Below, one piece after another: positions 9,209 through 17,332 of a stretch of 33,629 bases of DNA (position 1 is the stretch's first letter; the number at the start of each line of letters is the position of its first letter). The position numbers were made by a program, and so were the translations under genes. Where the stretch lies: positions 1-33,629 of IMG/VR virus record IMGVR_UViG_3300047316_000272; one strand, given 5' to 3'. Source of the DNA: a virus. A model generated the notes under the pieces. That model did not search any database and was not told where the DNA came from. It saw only the letters and a list, made by a program, of their open reading frames with translations.

Positions 9209-9694
9209 CTAGAACACACTTCTCCCACTCTTGAGCGGCTTGTTCCATCCATCGCCGCCTGTAGTTCCACTCGTGCCGTCGTATGTCGTCGAGCCGCTGC
9301 CGGTCGTTGCGTTGATTGGCGCGGAGGTGTTGCCTTCGACGCTCTGAGGCTGCGATGCCGTCCCGGAGGTCGTCTGGATGCGATACCAACGCTTGACACT
9401 CGCGGTGCCGATGTTGTCAAAGTAGGAAGTCTGGGTACCGCTGTGGATTGCGACGAGAGTGTTCGCACCGCTGAAGTCGCCTGTACTGCTGAATTCGATG
9501 ATGTAGCCATCGGCACCGGGGACGGGCTCCCATTGGAGTTGAATGCCAACTGTCCCAACGGGGCTGGAGGCACGAAAGTTGAACGGGGAGCGCAGCTTCG
9601 GCGGCGAGGACACCACCGGATTGAGCTGCTGGCGCCAGATTTGAAGGTACTGAAGCATCTGCGCCTGATTCGTGATTGTAGGAAGGGAACTCAT
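9209..9694 (-). CDS. Fibronectin III/Ig-like beta-sandwich virion protein
   Basis: The 161-residue protein has a helical N-terminus (residues 1-35). An FN3-like sandwich follows: LQWEPVPGADGYIIEFS is the typical FN3 B and C strand pattern (W and Y core residues), and KRWYRIQTTSG matches the YxxR strand. The C-terminus is a Ser/Thr/Gly linker. Such domains decorate phage tails and bind host carbohydrates weakly. The start overlaps the hub stop by four bases (ATGA), so it is likely co-translated with the hub and could be a hub- or fibre-associated adhesion subunit. The fold is supported by pattern; the binding role is inference. Confidence 0.65.
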   Translation of the reverse strand: MSSLPTITNQAQMLQYLQIWRQQLNPVVSSPPKLRSPFNFRASSPVGTVGIQLQWEPVPGADGYIIEFSSTGDFSGANTLVAIHSGTQTSYFDNIGTASVKRWYRIQTTSGTASQPQSVEGNTSAPINATTGSGSTTYDGTSGTTGGDGWNKPLKSGRSVF

Positions 9695-11850
9695 AGCGCC
9701 GGATCCTCAATCTCATCTGCATCAATCTTCACGCCGCGGAGGACGCCGTTGACAGGGCCGGCTGCGACGGCGAATTCAACGAGAACACGCTGGCAAGTGC
9801 CACCAGTGTCGGATTTCAACGTCCCGCTGAAGCGATTCGATTTCGTCGCGGGGCCGGGGACGGACTTTGCGCCGATGACTCGCTGAGTCATTGGGATTAC
9901 AATGCCGGTTCCGGGATTATCTGGGTCGGCGGGGTCGAGCCAAACGGTCACGTCAATCTCCATGCTCGGGTCGGACTTCTCGTACTGGACGCCCTTGACG
10001 ACGAAGATGCTATCAGGCTTCTGGAAGTCGGTGTAGACTCGATAGATGCCAAGAGGGTAGGTTGCATCCGCTGGGACTGGGAATGTATTCGTGAGGTCAT
10101 CGATGACTTGAAGCGTCAGAGTCGTCCCTGAGACTGTGGCACCAAAAAGAACGCGCTCACCGGGGGAGACTTCGAAGACGCCGATTGCCGTATACCCCTG
10201 TTGAAGCTCAAACCATCCCTTCGTCTCGAAATCGAAGACCCAGGTTGCATATGTCGCGTCTTGTCTCTTATAAGTTACAACGAGCCAGTTGCGGCGACCG
10301 TAGTTGTAGAAGACAGTCTGGACATTCGCGAAGTCCGCGCCAGAAATTTGCTCAAACTCCTTGCGCTTCGGGCGAGAGAGTTCGACGAGGGCGGTTGTCT
10401 GTTCGCCGCCGTACTGTGTCGCGAAGTAGGCGGTCTGAGAGGGGTACATGTACAGCTTCTTGTCGTAACTAAGGAAGATGAGACCAAAGGGAGTTGAGAT
10501 GGCTGCGCGGCGTCCGGCCATCCCGACGCTGAAGGCGTTGACTTGAGAGAACTGGAAGGTCTCAAGCGAGGTGCCGAAGAATGGGATTGTGTTGATCTCG
10601 GTGCCAAAGTAGACGGCGTCGCCGTGAGCCTTGATGCAAGTGATGTGCGCCGACTGGTCGGGCATGGAGGTTTCGTTCACTTGAGCTGGGGAGACAGTGT
10701 TTGGGTCCGCGCCGGGGACGGATTCATAGGGCGAGCCGGCTTGCTCCGCGAGAATCTCCTCGAAGCCGCTGTAGCTGAAGAAATTTGGAAATCCTTCGAC
10801 GCGGCTGAATGCGCGCCGCTGGTAGACATCCGCCACGCGAGTAGGATTTGGGGGATCGTTTAGGAGTGGGGTCGTGACGCTGGAGAAGAGAGAACCCGTC
10901 GCGCCAATCATCGGCGAGGTGTCGGTGTAGGAGGTTGTGCTCTTGTCAACTGTCGCGAGGAAGTTGCAGACAGAATCCGTCTCGCTGGAGGAAGCGTAGA
11001 CGTTCCAGCCAGTCGCCCGGAAAGGAAGAATATTGTATTCAATGTTTGTGTTAGTAATCGAAGGCGCGCTGTCAATCGTGCAGTGCGTGGCGTCGGCGAC
11101 TGCGGTGATGGTAGCAAAGCCAGCAGAATCAAGAGGGCCGATTTTCATGCCTACGTGGCGTTGGTTGAAAGCAGTCCCGATGCCGACGATTTGATTGCTG
11201 GAGAGAGCGCGGGAGATTGTACCTGGTTCTTGGCGTACCTTGACGCTGCCGGAGGCGTTGATGGGTCCGGATTGGGCGCTCAGGGGACTCGATGAGGATT
11301 GATGTGCCTCCCCTGAACCAAAACCATCATCATCATACGTGATTCGATAGAGCCGGTAGACGAGGACGAGAGCGGGCGTTCCGGCTCCGGCAGTCGCAGT
11401 GATATTGGGTGGATTCACAGGAATCGGCAGTCCCGCAATCGTGTAGTTGATTCCGTTGAAAATCCAGCTCGTCGTCCCATCGCTAATGTGCATGACGTTC
11501 GCGATGTTCCAGAAGACGGGGACATCGGAGAGCGTCAAGTCCTTCGTCCACGGCCCCGACACAGCATTCGTCGTGTGATAGAGCGCGGACTTCGTTGCGA
11601 TGAAGTAGTGAATCGTCAAGGTGCCGAGGCTGTTGCGCTTGAATTGCCAGAAGGCGACAACAGGGTCAGATGAGCCTGCGCCGATGGTCGCTGTGACGAC
11701 TACGGGGCGCTCGCGGCCCATCTCGCCGGAGATGGAAGGAATGAGCGATTGCAGCTTCCGCGCGTCCTGCGGATTCGGAGCGCCCGGAGAGGTAAAGTCA
11801 TTCTCGCCAGTGACGAGGTTGTACTTTGTGAATTCGACCGGGTCATTCAT
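9691..11850 (-). CDS. Tail hub / stabilisation-like protein (podovirus type)
   Basis: The 719-residue, strand-rich protein lies directly after the head-tail adaptor block. It has features of the large propeller-like hub or nozzle proteins of podoviruses (P22 gp10, T7 gp12 class). These include a first-person-sized N-terminal strand region with QFKRNSLGTLTIHYFIAT, a VYRLYRITYDDDGFGSG stretch, a fibronectin-like ATGWNVYASSS repeat and RVADVYQRRAFSRVEG. The later part shows repeated blade-like strands: SYDKKLYMYPSQT, YGRRNWLVVTY and ATWVFDFETKGWF. It would close the short tail and hold the spike proteins. The start overlaps the histidine phosphatase stop by one base and the stop overlaps the FN3-like start by four. 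Assignment rests on size, order and strand pattern, not on a clear signature. Confidence 0.65.
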   Translation of the reverse strand: MNDPVEFTKYNLVTGENDFTSPGAPNPQDARKLQSLIPSISGEMGRERPVVVTATIGAGSSDPVVAFWQFKRNSLGTLTIHYFIATKSALYHTTNAVSGPWTKDLTLSDVPVFWNIANVMHISDGTTSWIFNGINYTIAGLPIPVNPPNITATAGAGTPALVLVYRLYRITYDDDGFGSGEAHQSSSSPLSAQSGPINASGSVKVRQEPGTISRALSSNQIVGIGTAFNQRHVGMKIGPLDSAGFATITAVADATHCTIDSAPSITNTNIEYNILPFRATGWNVYASSSETDSVCNFLATVDKSTTSYTDTSPMIGATGSLFSSVTTPLLNDPPNPTRVADVYQRRAFSRVEGFPNFFSYSGFEEILAEQAGSPYESVPGADPNTVSPAQVNETSMPDQSAHITCIKAHGDAVYFGTEINTIPFFGTSLETFQFSQVNAFSVGMAGRRAAISTPFGLIFLSYDKKLYMYPSQTAYFATQYGGEQTTALVELSRPKRKEFEQISGADFANVQTVFYNYGRRNWLVVTYKRQDATYATWVFDFETKGWFELQQGYTAIGVFEVSPGERVLFGATVSGTTLTLQVIDDLTNTFPVPADATYPLGIYRVYTDFQKPDSIFVVKGVQYEKSDPSMEIDVTVWLDPADPDNPGTGIVIPMTQRVIGAKSVPGPATKSNRFSGTLKSDTGGTCQRVLVEFAVAAGPVNGVLRGVKIDADEIEDPAL

Positions 11851-12578
11851 CAGCTGCCGCCGACATGAGAAAATGGCTTTGCGGATGGAACATCCGATTC
11901 CTTGATAGCCGGTCCTTCTCGTAATACGTCAAATGTGACTCCGTCTTTGGAAATCGTCATCTTTGCCACGCCGCTTGGGTGAACCTTAACTTTTTTACCG
12001 TAAGTGTCTGAAGTCACTTTGAATCCGTTGGAGTGGCAACAGACTAAACTGGGCATGTCATGCGGCGTGTTTGCGATGACGTATGCAAGGAATGAAAGCC
12101 AGCGGCGTCTGGATTCATTGAGCGTCTCCGCATCCTCACCCTTCGGTAATTCATCGGGATTCTCAATATAGTATTGCTTCTCCTTCAGATTCTCGTCATT
12201 CTTAGGCTTCCCCGAGAGCTTCGAGCCAATACCCCATGTGCGAGCGCCATTGTTAACGATGATGTCATCCTTAGTTTGACTCAAATGATGCACTAGCTTC
12301 GCGGTGTGCATCGTGCGCGTCAGGTCATCACTGAAGATTCTGCCGAATTTTATCTTTGATAGCGTGGTATCAACGGCAGAATGCACATCAGCGACTCCTT
12401 TTGGGGTCAAATCCTCGTTATTCCACCCGCAGAAGCGATTCTCTCGGTCTGATGGAGTCTGACCATGACGAAAGAAATAGATGACAGTCGTCTCTTTTGG
12501 ACTCAAGGATGAACGTTGTTTTGGCTTCTCCGCGCTATGCGCTCCCCCTAGAGAATTAAATAGGCGATGCTTTGCCAT
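11850..12578 (-). CDS. Histidine phosphatase (phosphoglycerate mutase-like superfamily)
   Basis: The 242-residue protein carries the complete catalytic set of the histidine phosphatase superfamily. R37-H38-G39 holds the phosphorylated histidine. GWNNEDLTPKG follows. The second arginine is R88 in FSDDLTRTMHTA, and the second histidine is H182 in LVCCHSNG. Relatives include cofactor-dependent phosphoglycerate mutases, SixA-type protein phosphatases and small-molecule phosphatases. The substrate cannot be read from the sequence. The first 30 residues are a charged, low-complexity extension not typical of the family. It fits exactly between adaptor and hub genes: the ATG directly follows the adaptor TAG, with AAGGGG upstream, and its stop overlaps the hub start by one base. 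Its DNA is AT-richer than both neighbours, which suggests later acquisition. A metabolic phosphatase in a connector operon is unusual. Confidence 0.88.
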   Translation of the reverse strand: MAKHRLFNSLGGAHSAEKPKQRSSLSPKETTVIYFFRHGQTPSDRENRFCGWNNEDLTPKGVADVHSAVDTTLSKIKFGRIFSDDLTRTMHTAKLVHHLSQTKDDIIVNNGARTWGIGSKLSGKPKNDENLKEKQYYIENPDELPKGEDAETLNESRRRWLSFLAYVIANTPHDMPSLVCCHSNGFKVTSDTYGKKVKVHPSGVAKMTISKDGVTFDVLREGPAIKESDVPSAKPFSHVGGS

Positions 12579-13283
12579 CTAAACCCCTTCGTAGTCGTCT
12601 ATGAAGATTGGTCCGGTGCTGGAGCGCGGGCCGGCGCTTTCACCGAGAGTCGTGACGGATTGACGCCACTGCTTCGCCCATTCTTCAGTCATTTCAAGCT
12701 GCCTCGCAGAGACCATCGCTTTCTGAACCGCGTAGTCCACAATCTTCCCGCTGAAAGGGTAGAGGATGTCATCGAGAGTCGTATCGACCGTGAGGACGTT
12801 GAGACTCTTGATGTACCAGAGGCGGACGTTGAGAACCGCCTCGGGAAACTCCGCGAGCATAAATTTATTCCCGAAGACGCAGTAGTGGTAGAAGCCACCA
12901 GCGCGATTCGTGCCGGATTGCGTGGACGCGCGGCGCCAGCGTTGGAAGTCAGGGCTCTCGAAGCGAGTCAGGTGGAATTTGACGAACTCGAAATTCGCGG
13001 TGAGGCACTCAATGGCGCGAATTTCGCGGCATCCGGGGGGTAGAGGGTATTCTCTTGCGGCGGGGGTGAGGTCGGCGAAGAAGGTGTCGGTGGTAGTCGA
13101 GTCGGAGTCTTGGGAACTATCGCCAAAGTAGTCGTCGCCGAAGGATTTAAGAACCGCCCAGACTTCCTGGGTGCCATCCTCGGCGAATGAGAGAAGCTGC
13201 TCGACAGTGAAGGCGTTTGCAAGGCCGCCGAGACGGACTTGGATGCGATCAAGTATATCCTGGCCGCTCAAAACTGTGGACAA
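12579..13283 (-). CDS. Head-tail adaptor (connector) protein, gp4/gp6-like
   Basis: The 234-residue protein has a helical N-terminus (GQDILDRIQVRLGG, then VEQLLSFAEDGTQEVWAVL) as in adaptors that dock under the portal. The middle is strand-rich, with LPPGCREIRAIECL and NVRLWYIKSL. The C-terminal helix DILYPFSGKIVDYAVQKAMVSARQLEMTEEW, with two aspartates followed by an aromatic-rich loop, is typical of podovirus adaptor proteins. It would form the ring that closes the portal and connects to the hub. It sits after the capsid block and immediately before the phosphatase and hub genes, as expected for a connector. The family call rests on these patterns and on position. Confidence 0.7.
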   Translation of the reverse strand: MSTVLSGQDILDRIQVRLGGLANAFTVEQLLSFAEDGTQEVWAVLKSFGDDYFGDSSQDSDSTTTDTFFADLTPAAREYPLPPGCREIRAIECLTANFEFVKFHLTRFESPDFQRWRRASTQSGTNRAGGFYHYCVFGNKFMLAEFPEAVLNVRLWYIKSLNVLTVDTTLDDILYPFSGKIVDYAVQKAMVSARQLEMTEEWAKQWRQSVTTLGESAGPRSSTGPIFIDDYEGV

Positions 13284-13291
13284 GGTGGCCT

Positions 13292-13873
13292 CTATCTGAC
13301 AGGTCTGCTATAAGCATCCAGCAACGGCTTCGGCGGCAGACTGTATGGCTGATTTTTGAAGTACGGACGCTTGAAGGCGTCCGAAATCACGCCAATCGCC
13401 TTCCCTCCTTCAACTTCGGCGCTCTTTTTCTCACGTGCCCACCAGACGACTTCATCCACCTCACGAGCGGTCTCTGAATACTCCTCGTGGCGCTTTTTTT
13501 CCGCAGCTTTCTGCTTGCGATCCAGAGCGTAGTCGAGAATATCGACTCCGTGGCGCTGGAGGTCGTTCATCCAGAGAGCATCGAAGACGCGATTGTCGAG
13601 ATTGTTCGTCCAGATGATAATCCGGCGGCCTTTGACGGCGCTGATGCCCTCTTCGGCCTCCTTTTCGAGAATATCGCGGCGCTTCTTGGGGATTGAGGCG
13701 TTCGCGAGGAGTCCCCGGGCGCGCTTCCCGCGTCTCTGGAGCGTCATTCGGAGGTCTTTTTCGATGCTGCATTCGCGTTCGACAATCCAGCACTTAGTAA
13801 TGCCTCCCCAACGAAGACGAAGTTGGGCATCGAACTGCCGCAGCGTGCTTTCGAATGTATTTGGCTCGCTCAT
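13292..13873 (-). CDS. Conserved-looking phage protein, unknown function
   Basis: The 193-residue, strongly charged protein has an unassigned N-terminus (TFESTLRQFDAQLRLRWGG) followed by an RRGKRARGLLA basic stretch. The core runs KGRRIIIWTNNLDNRVFDALWMNDLQRHG. A lysine/glutamate-rich helix follows at about residues 120-140, and the tail is YSLPPKPLLDAYSRP. Its place between the CxxC protein and the adaptor, and its four-base overlap (ATGA) with the former, tie it to head completion. I do not recognise a family. The basic character would allow nucleic-acid or portal contact, but that is a guess. Confidence 0.6.
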   Translation of the reverse strand: MSEPNTFESTLRQFDAQLRLRWGGITKCWIVERECSIEKDLRMTLQRRGKRARGLLANASIPKKRRDILEKEAEEGISAVKGRRIIIWTNNLDNRVFDALWMNDLQRHGVDILDYALDRKQKAAEKKRHEEYSETAREVDEVVWWAREKKSAEVEGGKAIGVISDAFKRPYFKNQPYSLPPKPLLDAYSRPVR

Positions 13874-14325
13874 TCGGCGACGGCGGCGATTTCGGGCTTG
13901 ACTGAGGCGGTTACTTGAGCCGGATCGACAAGCATCGGGTCGTATTCGCGGGTGATTTCAAAGATGGAGGCTTCCTCTGGGACGAGGATGACCTTCAGTC
14001 CCTTGCAGGTCGGGCACTTGCCCGCTGCGGTGCGGCCGAGGCTGCGTTTGGTCTTGCTGTCGTAGCACTCCTGGCACGGTTCATCGAGCGAAACGCGGCT
14101 GGAGCGGACAAAACTGTGCGCCATGTCGCTCGGGAATACGCGCTCGACGCCGAGATAGAAGGTGTAAATTTTTCCGTTGTATTGGGCTTCGAGATATTCG
14201 CGCCCCACGTCGTCTTTTCGAAGACGCTGGAGTAGCCCGCGTGACTTTTCGAACCGGCGCAGCTTCTCAAGAAGCTGTTCGTTCTCGTTGATCTTGATGT
14301 ACGCCTGACGAAGATTATCGGCCAT
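13870..14325 (-). CDS. Small zinc-ribbon-like protein next to the major capsid gene
   Basis: The start is ATG 14325 because AGGAGGAG lies just upstream; the longer open frame would enter the capsid gene. The 151-residue product has a helical basic first third (ENEQLLEKLRRFEKSRG, RLRKDD). Two CxxC knuckles follow 16 residues apart (C84/C87 and C104/C107, the second as CPTCKG). These would bind one zinc ion. The end is acidic and Pro/Ala-rich. Genes in this position in many phages encode head-completion or unknown proteins. Zinc binding is a reasonable inference; the role is unknown. Its stop overlaps the next start by four bases. Confidence 0.65.
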   Translation of the reverse strand: MADNLRQAYIKINENEQLLEKLRRFEKSRGLLQRLRKDDVGREYLEAQYNGKIYTFYLGVERVFPSDMAHSFVRSSRVSLDEPCQECYDSKTKRSLGRTAAGKCPTCKGLKVILVPEEASIFEITREYDPMLVDPAQVTASVKPEIAAVAE

Positions 14326-14350
14326 TTTTCTCCTCCTGAGAGAGCGGCTC

Positions 14351-14377
14351 GGGGCGACTGGAGTAGCCAATCGCCCC
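14351..14377 (-). terminator. GC-rich hairpin downstream of the major capsid gene
   Basis: GGGGCGA (14351-14357) and TCGCCCC (14371-14377) form a perfect 7-base stem with a 13-base loop, 22 bases past the capsid stop on the minus strand. No uridine tract follows, so it is not a classical intrinsic terminator. It could slow transcription or protect the 3' end of capsid mRNA, lowering expression of the connector genes beyond it. Confidence 0.45.
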
Positions 14378-14398
14378 TGCCGGAATGTTGTTGGACTA

Positions 14399-15682
14399 CT
14401 AGTCGGCGAAGACGCCCGAGGTGACTGTGGCGCTGATACCGTCCGAGCGGAAATGGCAATTCCCGCGGTCGGCATAGGCATTCAGCATCATGTACCACAC
14501 CGCCTCGTAGTCGGTCTTATCGGCTACAGGACGGAGGACGGTAGACGCGCCTCCTGCGGATGCCCAGTCTTCCCACTGGCCTTCGTTGAGGTAGATGACG
14601 AAGAGATGGTCCGAGACGACACCGATGAGGGTGCCATAGGGAGCATCCTTGTCAATCGCCCATTGGATCCCGCCGAAGGTCATCGTCTCGCCGAAGTCGG
14701 CACCGGCGTCCGGGTTGCGGAGGTCCGCACCCTGATAACGACGGTCGGCTTGGGAGAGTTTCAGGTATTCCCGGCGGATGGAGAAGTGAGAGAAGAAGGA
14801 ATCAACCCGTTCTCCAGAAATTTCTTCCTGGTTGTCCACGTAGCGATAGAGCAGGTCTTCAGAGAGACTGCCTGCGCTGGTGTAGACCGAGGAGAAATAG
14901 AAGGAGTTCGCGGTGTTGCTGCGATCGACGCCGAAGGGGCTGTTGACATAGGTCGTCTGGTCAACAATCCCGAGTAGCCCCATCATTTCCTTGTTGAAGC
15001 TGGAGCCGTTGGTGCTGCCGGAGACGGTGCCGATGGAGATGAGGTCGCCGGTGTTCGAGGTCAGCGTGGACGCGAGCGTGATGCTGTTGTTCGCGTTGTT
15101 GACCGAGGACACCTGTTGGACGCGGACGTTGGTGCCGTCCGTGGCCGTGAAGGCGACGTACATGTTGGGTTTGATGAAACGGGTCGGGTTGGTCGTGCCA
15201 GCGACGCCACCGGGACTGTTGACAGTCTGAGTGACGGAGCCAGTGCCGGAGGCCGCGAGGCCGAGGGTGCCTGCACCGAAACCGAAGAGTTGACGGTTCA
15301 GTTGGCGCTCGACATCCTTTCCGACGCCTTCCATTTCCCGAGTCATAGCCGGAGCCGCCGCGCCCTTCTCGGACTCGGAAGCGTTAATGACCTCGGCAGT
15401 GATGCCGAAGCGCGCTTTCAGGTCGCGGATGGGGATGGACAGCTTGGCGTATTGTTGGTTGCCAGCGACGCCGAGGAATCCGGATTCGCCGGTGGACTTG
15501 ACGCCGGAGTAGTTACGACCGGAGTGGAGGTGAACAACGACTTCGTTACCTTGCCACTGTACGTCGTCCTTGTGCTGCTTCCGGAATTTGGTGACAATGT
15601 TGGAATTGTTCACCTGCTCCCGGATTTTGGGCTCGTAGACGGAGCGCATGGCTGCCGAATAGAGCGAGGTTGTAAGGGACAT
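14399..15682 (-). CDS. Major capsid protein (HK97-like fold expected)
   Basis: The 427-residue protein follows the scaffold gene directly and has the character of a podovirus or siphovirus major capsid protein. The N-terminal arm is helical (TTSLYSAAMRSVYEPKIREQ). FRKQHKDDVQWQGNEVVVHL forms the E-loop-like strands. A long spine-like helix follows (NASESEKGAAAPAMTREMEG, then GKDVERQLNRQLFG), then strand-rich A- and P-domain parts. It has a single cysteine, unlike the exported proteins in this window. TCCTAGG-type spacing separates it from scaffold, with AGGAGA before the ATG. A scaffold upstream and a hairpin downstream are typical of the most highly expressed late gene. The fold is inferred from size, order and helix/strand pattern. 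Confidence 0.8.
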   Translation of the reverse strand: MSLTTSLYSAAMRSVYEPKIREQVNNSNIVTKFRKQHKDDVQWQGNEVVVHLHSGRNYSGVKSTGESGFLGVAGNQQYAKLSIPIRDLKARFGITAEVINASESEKGAAAPAMTREMEGVGKDVERQLNRQLFGFGAGTLGLAASGTGSVTQTVNSPGGVAGTTNPTRFIKPNMYVAFTATDGTNVRVQQVSSVNNANNSITLASTLTSNTGDLISIGTVSGSTNGSSFNKEMMGLLGIVDQTTYVNSPFGVDRSNTANSFYFSSVYTSAGSLSEDLLYRYVDNQEEISGERVDSFFSHFSIRREYLKLSQADRRYQGADLRNPDAGADFGETMTFGGIQWAIDKDAPYGTLIGVVSDHLFVIYLNEGQWEDWASAGGASTVLRPVADKTDYEAVWYMMLNAYADRGNCHFRSDGISATVTSGVFAD

Positions 15683-15697
15683 CTAGTTCTCCTAGGT

Positions 15698-16696
15698 TCA
15701 TCCGGCGCCGATGCGTCGCATCTCTTCCTGCATGGCTTCCCGGGCGCGGCGATTGAGGTCGCTGTGGTCCCATTTGTTTGGGCGCGCGGAGGGAGCCGGA
15801 GCAGTGGGAGCTGGGGCGCTACCCTGCGATAACGGACGAGGTGTGTTTGCCTGTGCAGATGTCTTCTGCGCGGCATAGTTGGCGTTTTTGACGGTAGCAA
15901 AGGTTTCGCCGAATTTCAGCCACTTCGCGAACTCTGATTTGATGATATCCCGACGAACGGCCTCTGAGCCTTTGACGAAACGGTCGATGACGGAGCCTTC
16001 GATGAGGTTCCCATGCGCGTCGTAGCTGGATTGGTTCATGGTGCCACCAATCGCTGCGCCGACGGAGGCGAGGAGGTCCTTGTCTTCAGGCATCCCGACT
16101 GACTTCATCTCTGCTTCGAGGAGGGAGGTGCCGTGGTCAACCGCTGCGGTGACTTTGGCTTCCTCTTCGGAGGCGTTGTGCTGGTCTATCTGCTCGAAAC
16201 GCTGCTCAAGTTGCTTGAGCTGGTCACGAGTGACAAAGCCAGCTTTCTCCTGGAGGGTTTTGATGTATTGCTGCCACTCCGGAGAGAGTTGATCCGCGCC
16301 TTGGGGCTGGGAGCCGCCGGCAGCCGTGGGAGTAGCCCCGGTTGCAGTGGAACCCTGCGCCTTCGAGCGCAGTTCGATGAGTTCATCAAGTAGAGTAGCT
16401 ACGTCTTCCGGGGATTTGAGATTGACGAAACCGAGACCACCCTTTTCGGGGGCGGAGTTGAGTTTCTCCCAGGTGGCGAGCTGTGCGATTCGTTTCTGAG
16501 CTTCTTCGTAACCTTTGATTGCGTCTTCGCGGCTTTGATAAACCGTTCTGTCATTAACCCGAAGGTATGGCTCCGAGGGAGTAGCTCCCGAAGTTGGCGA
16601 GGGGGTCGATGGCGCAGGCGACGCCGGTGCCTGCGCGGGGGCCGGAGCATCGTTCGCCGGAGTAGCCGGGGAGATGCCTGTGCTTTCTGTGTTCAT
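15698..16696 (-). CDS. Capsid scaffolding protein
   Basis: The 332-residue protein has no cysteine and is mostly helix-forming. The N-terminal 40 residues are Ala/Pro/Ser-rich. A YLRVNDRTVYQSREDAIKGYEEAQ motif follows, with Gln/Glu/Lys-rich coiled-coil character at about residues 150-200. The C-terminus is short, basic and helical (HSDLNRRAREAMQEEMRRIG). Scaffolds commonly bind the coat protein through such a basic terminal helix. It lies 15 bases upstream of the major capsid gene on the same strand, the standard order. Assembly of the procapsid, followed by exit or cleavage of the scaffold, is known for the class; no protease domain is seen here. Confidence 0.8.
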   Translation of the reverse strand: MNTESTGISPATPANDAPAPAQAPASPAPSTPSPTSGATPSEPYLRVNDRTVYQSREDAIKGYEEAQKRIAQLATWEKLNSAPEKGGLGFVNLKSPEDVATLLDELIELRSKAQGSTATGATPTAAGGSQPQGADQLSPEWQQYIKTLQEKAGFVTRDQLKQLEQRFEQIDQHNASEEEAKVTAAVDHGTSLLEAEMKSVGMPEDKDLLASVGAAIGGTMNQSSYDAHGNLIEGSVIDRFVKGSEAVRRDIIKSEFAKWLKFGETFATVKNANYAAQKTSAQANTPRPLSQGSAPAPTAPAPSARPNKWDHSDLNRRAREAMQEEMRRIGAG

Positions 16697-16712
16697 CTAT
16701 CACCTAGTCCGT

Positions 16713-16731
16713 CAACGAAAGTAGTTCGTTG
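16713..16731 (-). promoter_or_regulatory. Small hairpin in the gap before the scaffold gene
   Basis: CAACGAA (16713-16719) and TTCGTTG (16725-16731) form a 7-base stem with a 5-base loop in the 80-base gap between the decoration-like gene and scaffold. It ends 17 bases before the scaffold ATG on the minus strand, so it could influence scaffold translation or mRNA processing. No terminator-like T-run follows. Confidence 0.35.
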
Positions 16732-16776
16732 GCGTTGATTTGACTGCATCGCTGCCAGTAGGGCAACGAAACTTGA

Positions 16777-17232
16777 TTACGACTCCAAAGCGCCGGTGAT
16801 AATCGCCGACGGGATTCCGCCGCCGCGTGCGCGCTGGATGCGAAGGGACGCGCAAAGATTAAGAGGCTGCGTCGGAGAGGTGCCGTTGAGAATCTGGGTG
16901 CATTGAAGACTGAGAACATCGCCTTTTGAGACTGCAATGGGGGCAAGGCCGACGAGAGTGCCGTAGCTGTTAGGGGTCACAGCAAGGGCCGTGTGAGTGA
17001 AGGTGATCTTGGTGGCTCCGACGATCGAGGTGCCGTTCTGCTTGATGTCAATTCGAACGTCCTGAGTAGGAGAACCTGTGCCATCCACGCCTACTACGCC
17101 GCATTGGACAAGAACAGCGGTGATAAAGCCGTCGAGAGTAATAGGCTGCGCGTCGAGGTTGTCCGCGGCGGTGAGGGCACCCTTCGCGGAGAGAGTAAGG
17201 ATGTCATCCTTCAGTTCTTTGAGAGAAATCAT
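16777..17232 (-). CDS. Beta-sandwich decoration-like head protein
   Basis: The start is ATG 17232, with AAGGA upstream; a GTG at 17250 is in frame but has no ribosome site of its own. The 151 residues begin with a helix (ISLKELKDDILTLSA). A run of beta strands follows: ITLDGFITAVLVQCGV, DVRIDIKQNGTSIV, KITFTHTALAV, VSKGDVLSLQCTQI and SLRIQRA. This is a jelly-roll or Ig-like layout seen in head decoration and spike-base proteins. It precedes scaffold and capsid, where decoration genes commonly sit. No family signature is visible, so this is a structural guess from strand pattern and gene order. Confidence 0.6.
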   Translation of the reverse strand: MISLKELKDDILTLSAKGALTAADNLDAQPITLDGFITAVLVQCGVVGVDGTGSPTQDVRIDIKQNGTSIVGATKITFTHTALAVTPNSYGTLVGLAPIAVSKGDVLSLQCTQILNGTSPTQPLNLCASLRIQRARGGGIPSAIITGALES

Positions 17233-17274
17233 TGCTTTTCCTTCCGCCACTTGTTAGCATCGAAGCGGGGTGTG

Positions 17275-17322
17275 CGCGGATGCTCCGCGGTATCTGTGGC
17301 AATCCTCTCAGATTGGAGGATT
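17275..17322 (-). promoter_or_regulatory. Two tandem hairpins between HNH copy 2 and the head block
   Basis: Read on the plus strand, CGCGGA-TGC-TCCGCG (17275-17289) is a 6-base stem with a 3-base loop. AATCCTC-8-GAGGATT (17301-17322) is a perfect 7-base stem. Both lie in the roughly 100-base gap between the stop of the HNH gene and the decoration-like gene. Tandem stems in a late operon gap can mark RNase processing or partial termination, separating the accessory genes from the head block. No clear promoter could be found in the gap. Confidence 0.4.
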
Positions 17323-17332
17323 CGGGCGCAAG

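Noticed and set aside
9059-9886. A 275-residue plus-strand open frame opposite the FN3-like gene
   Set aside because: It covers three minus-strand genes that join with good overlaps, has a Cys/Arg-rich sequence without a domain, and lacks a ribosome site.
15116-15832. A 238-residue plus-strand open frame opposite the capsid and scaffold genes
   Set aside because: It is opposite the capsid and scaffold genes and low in recognisable structure; it is a shadow.
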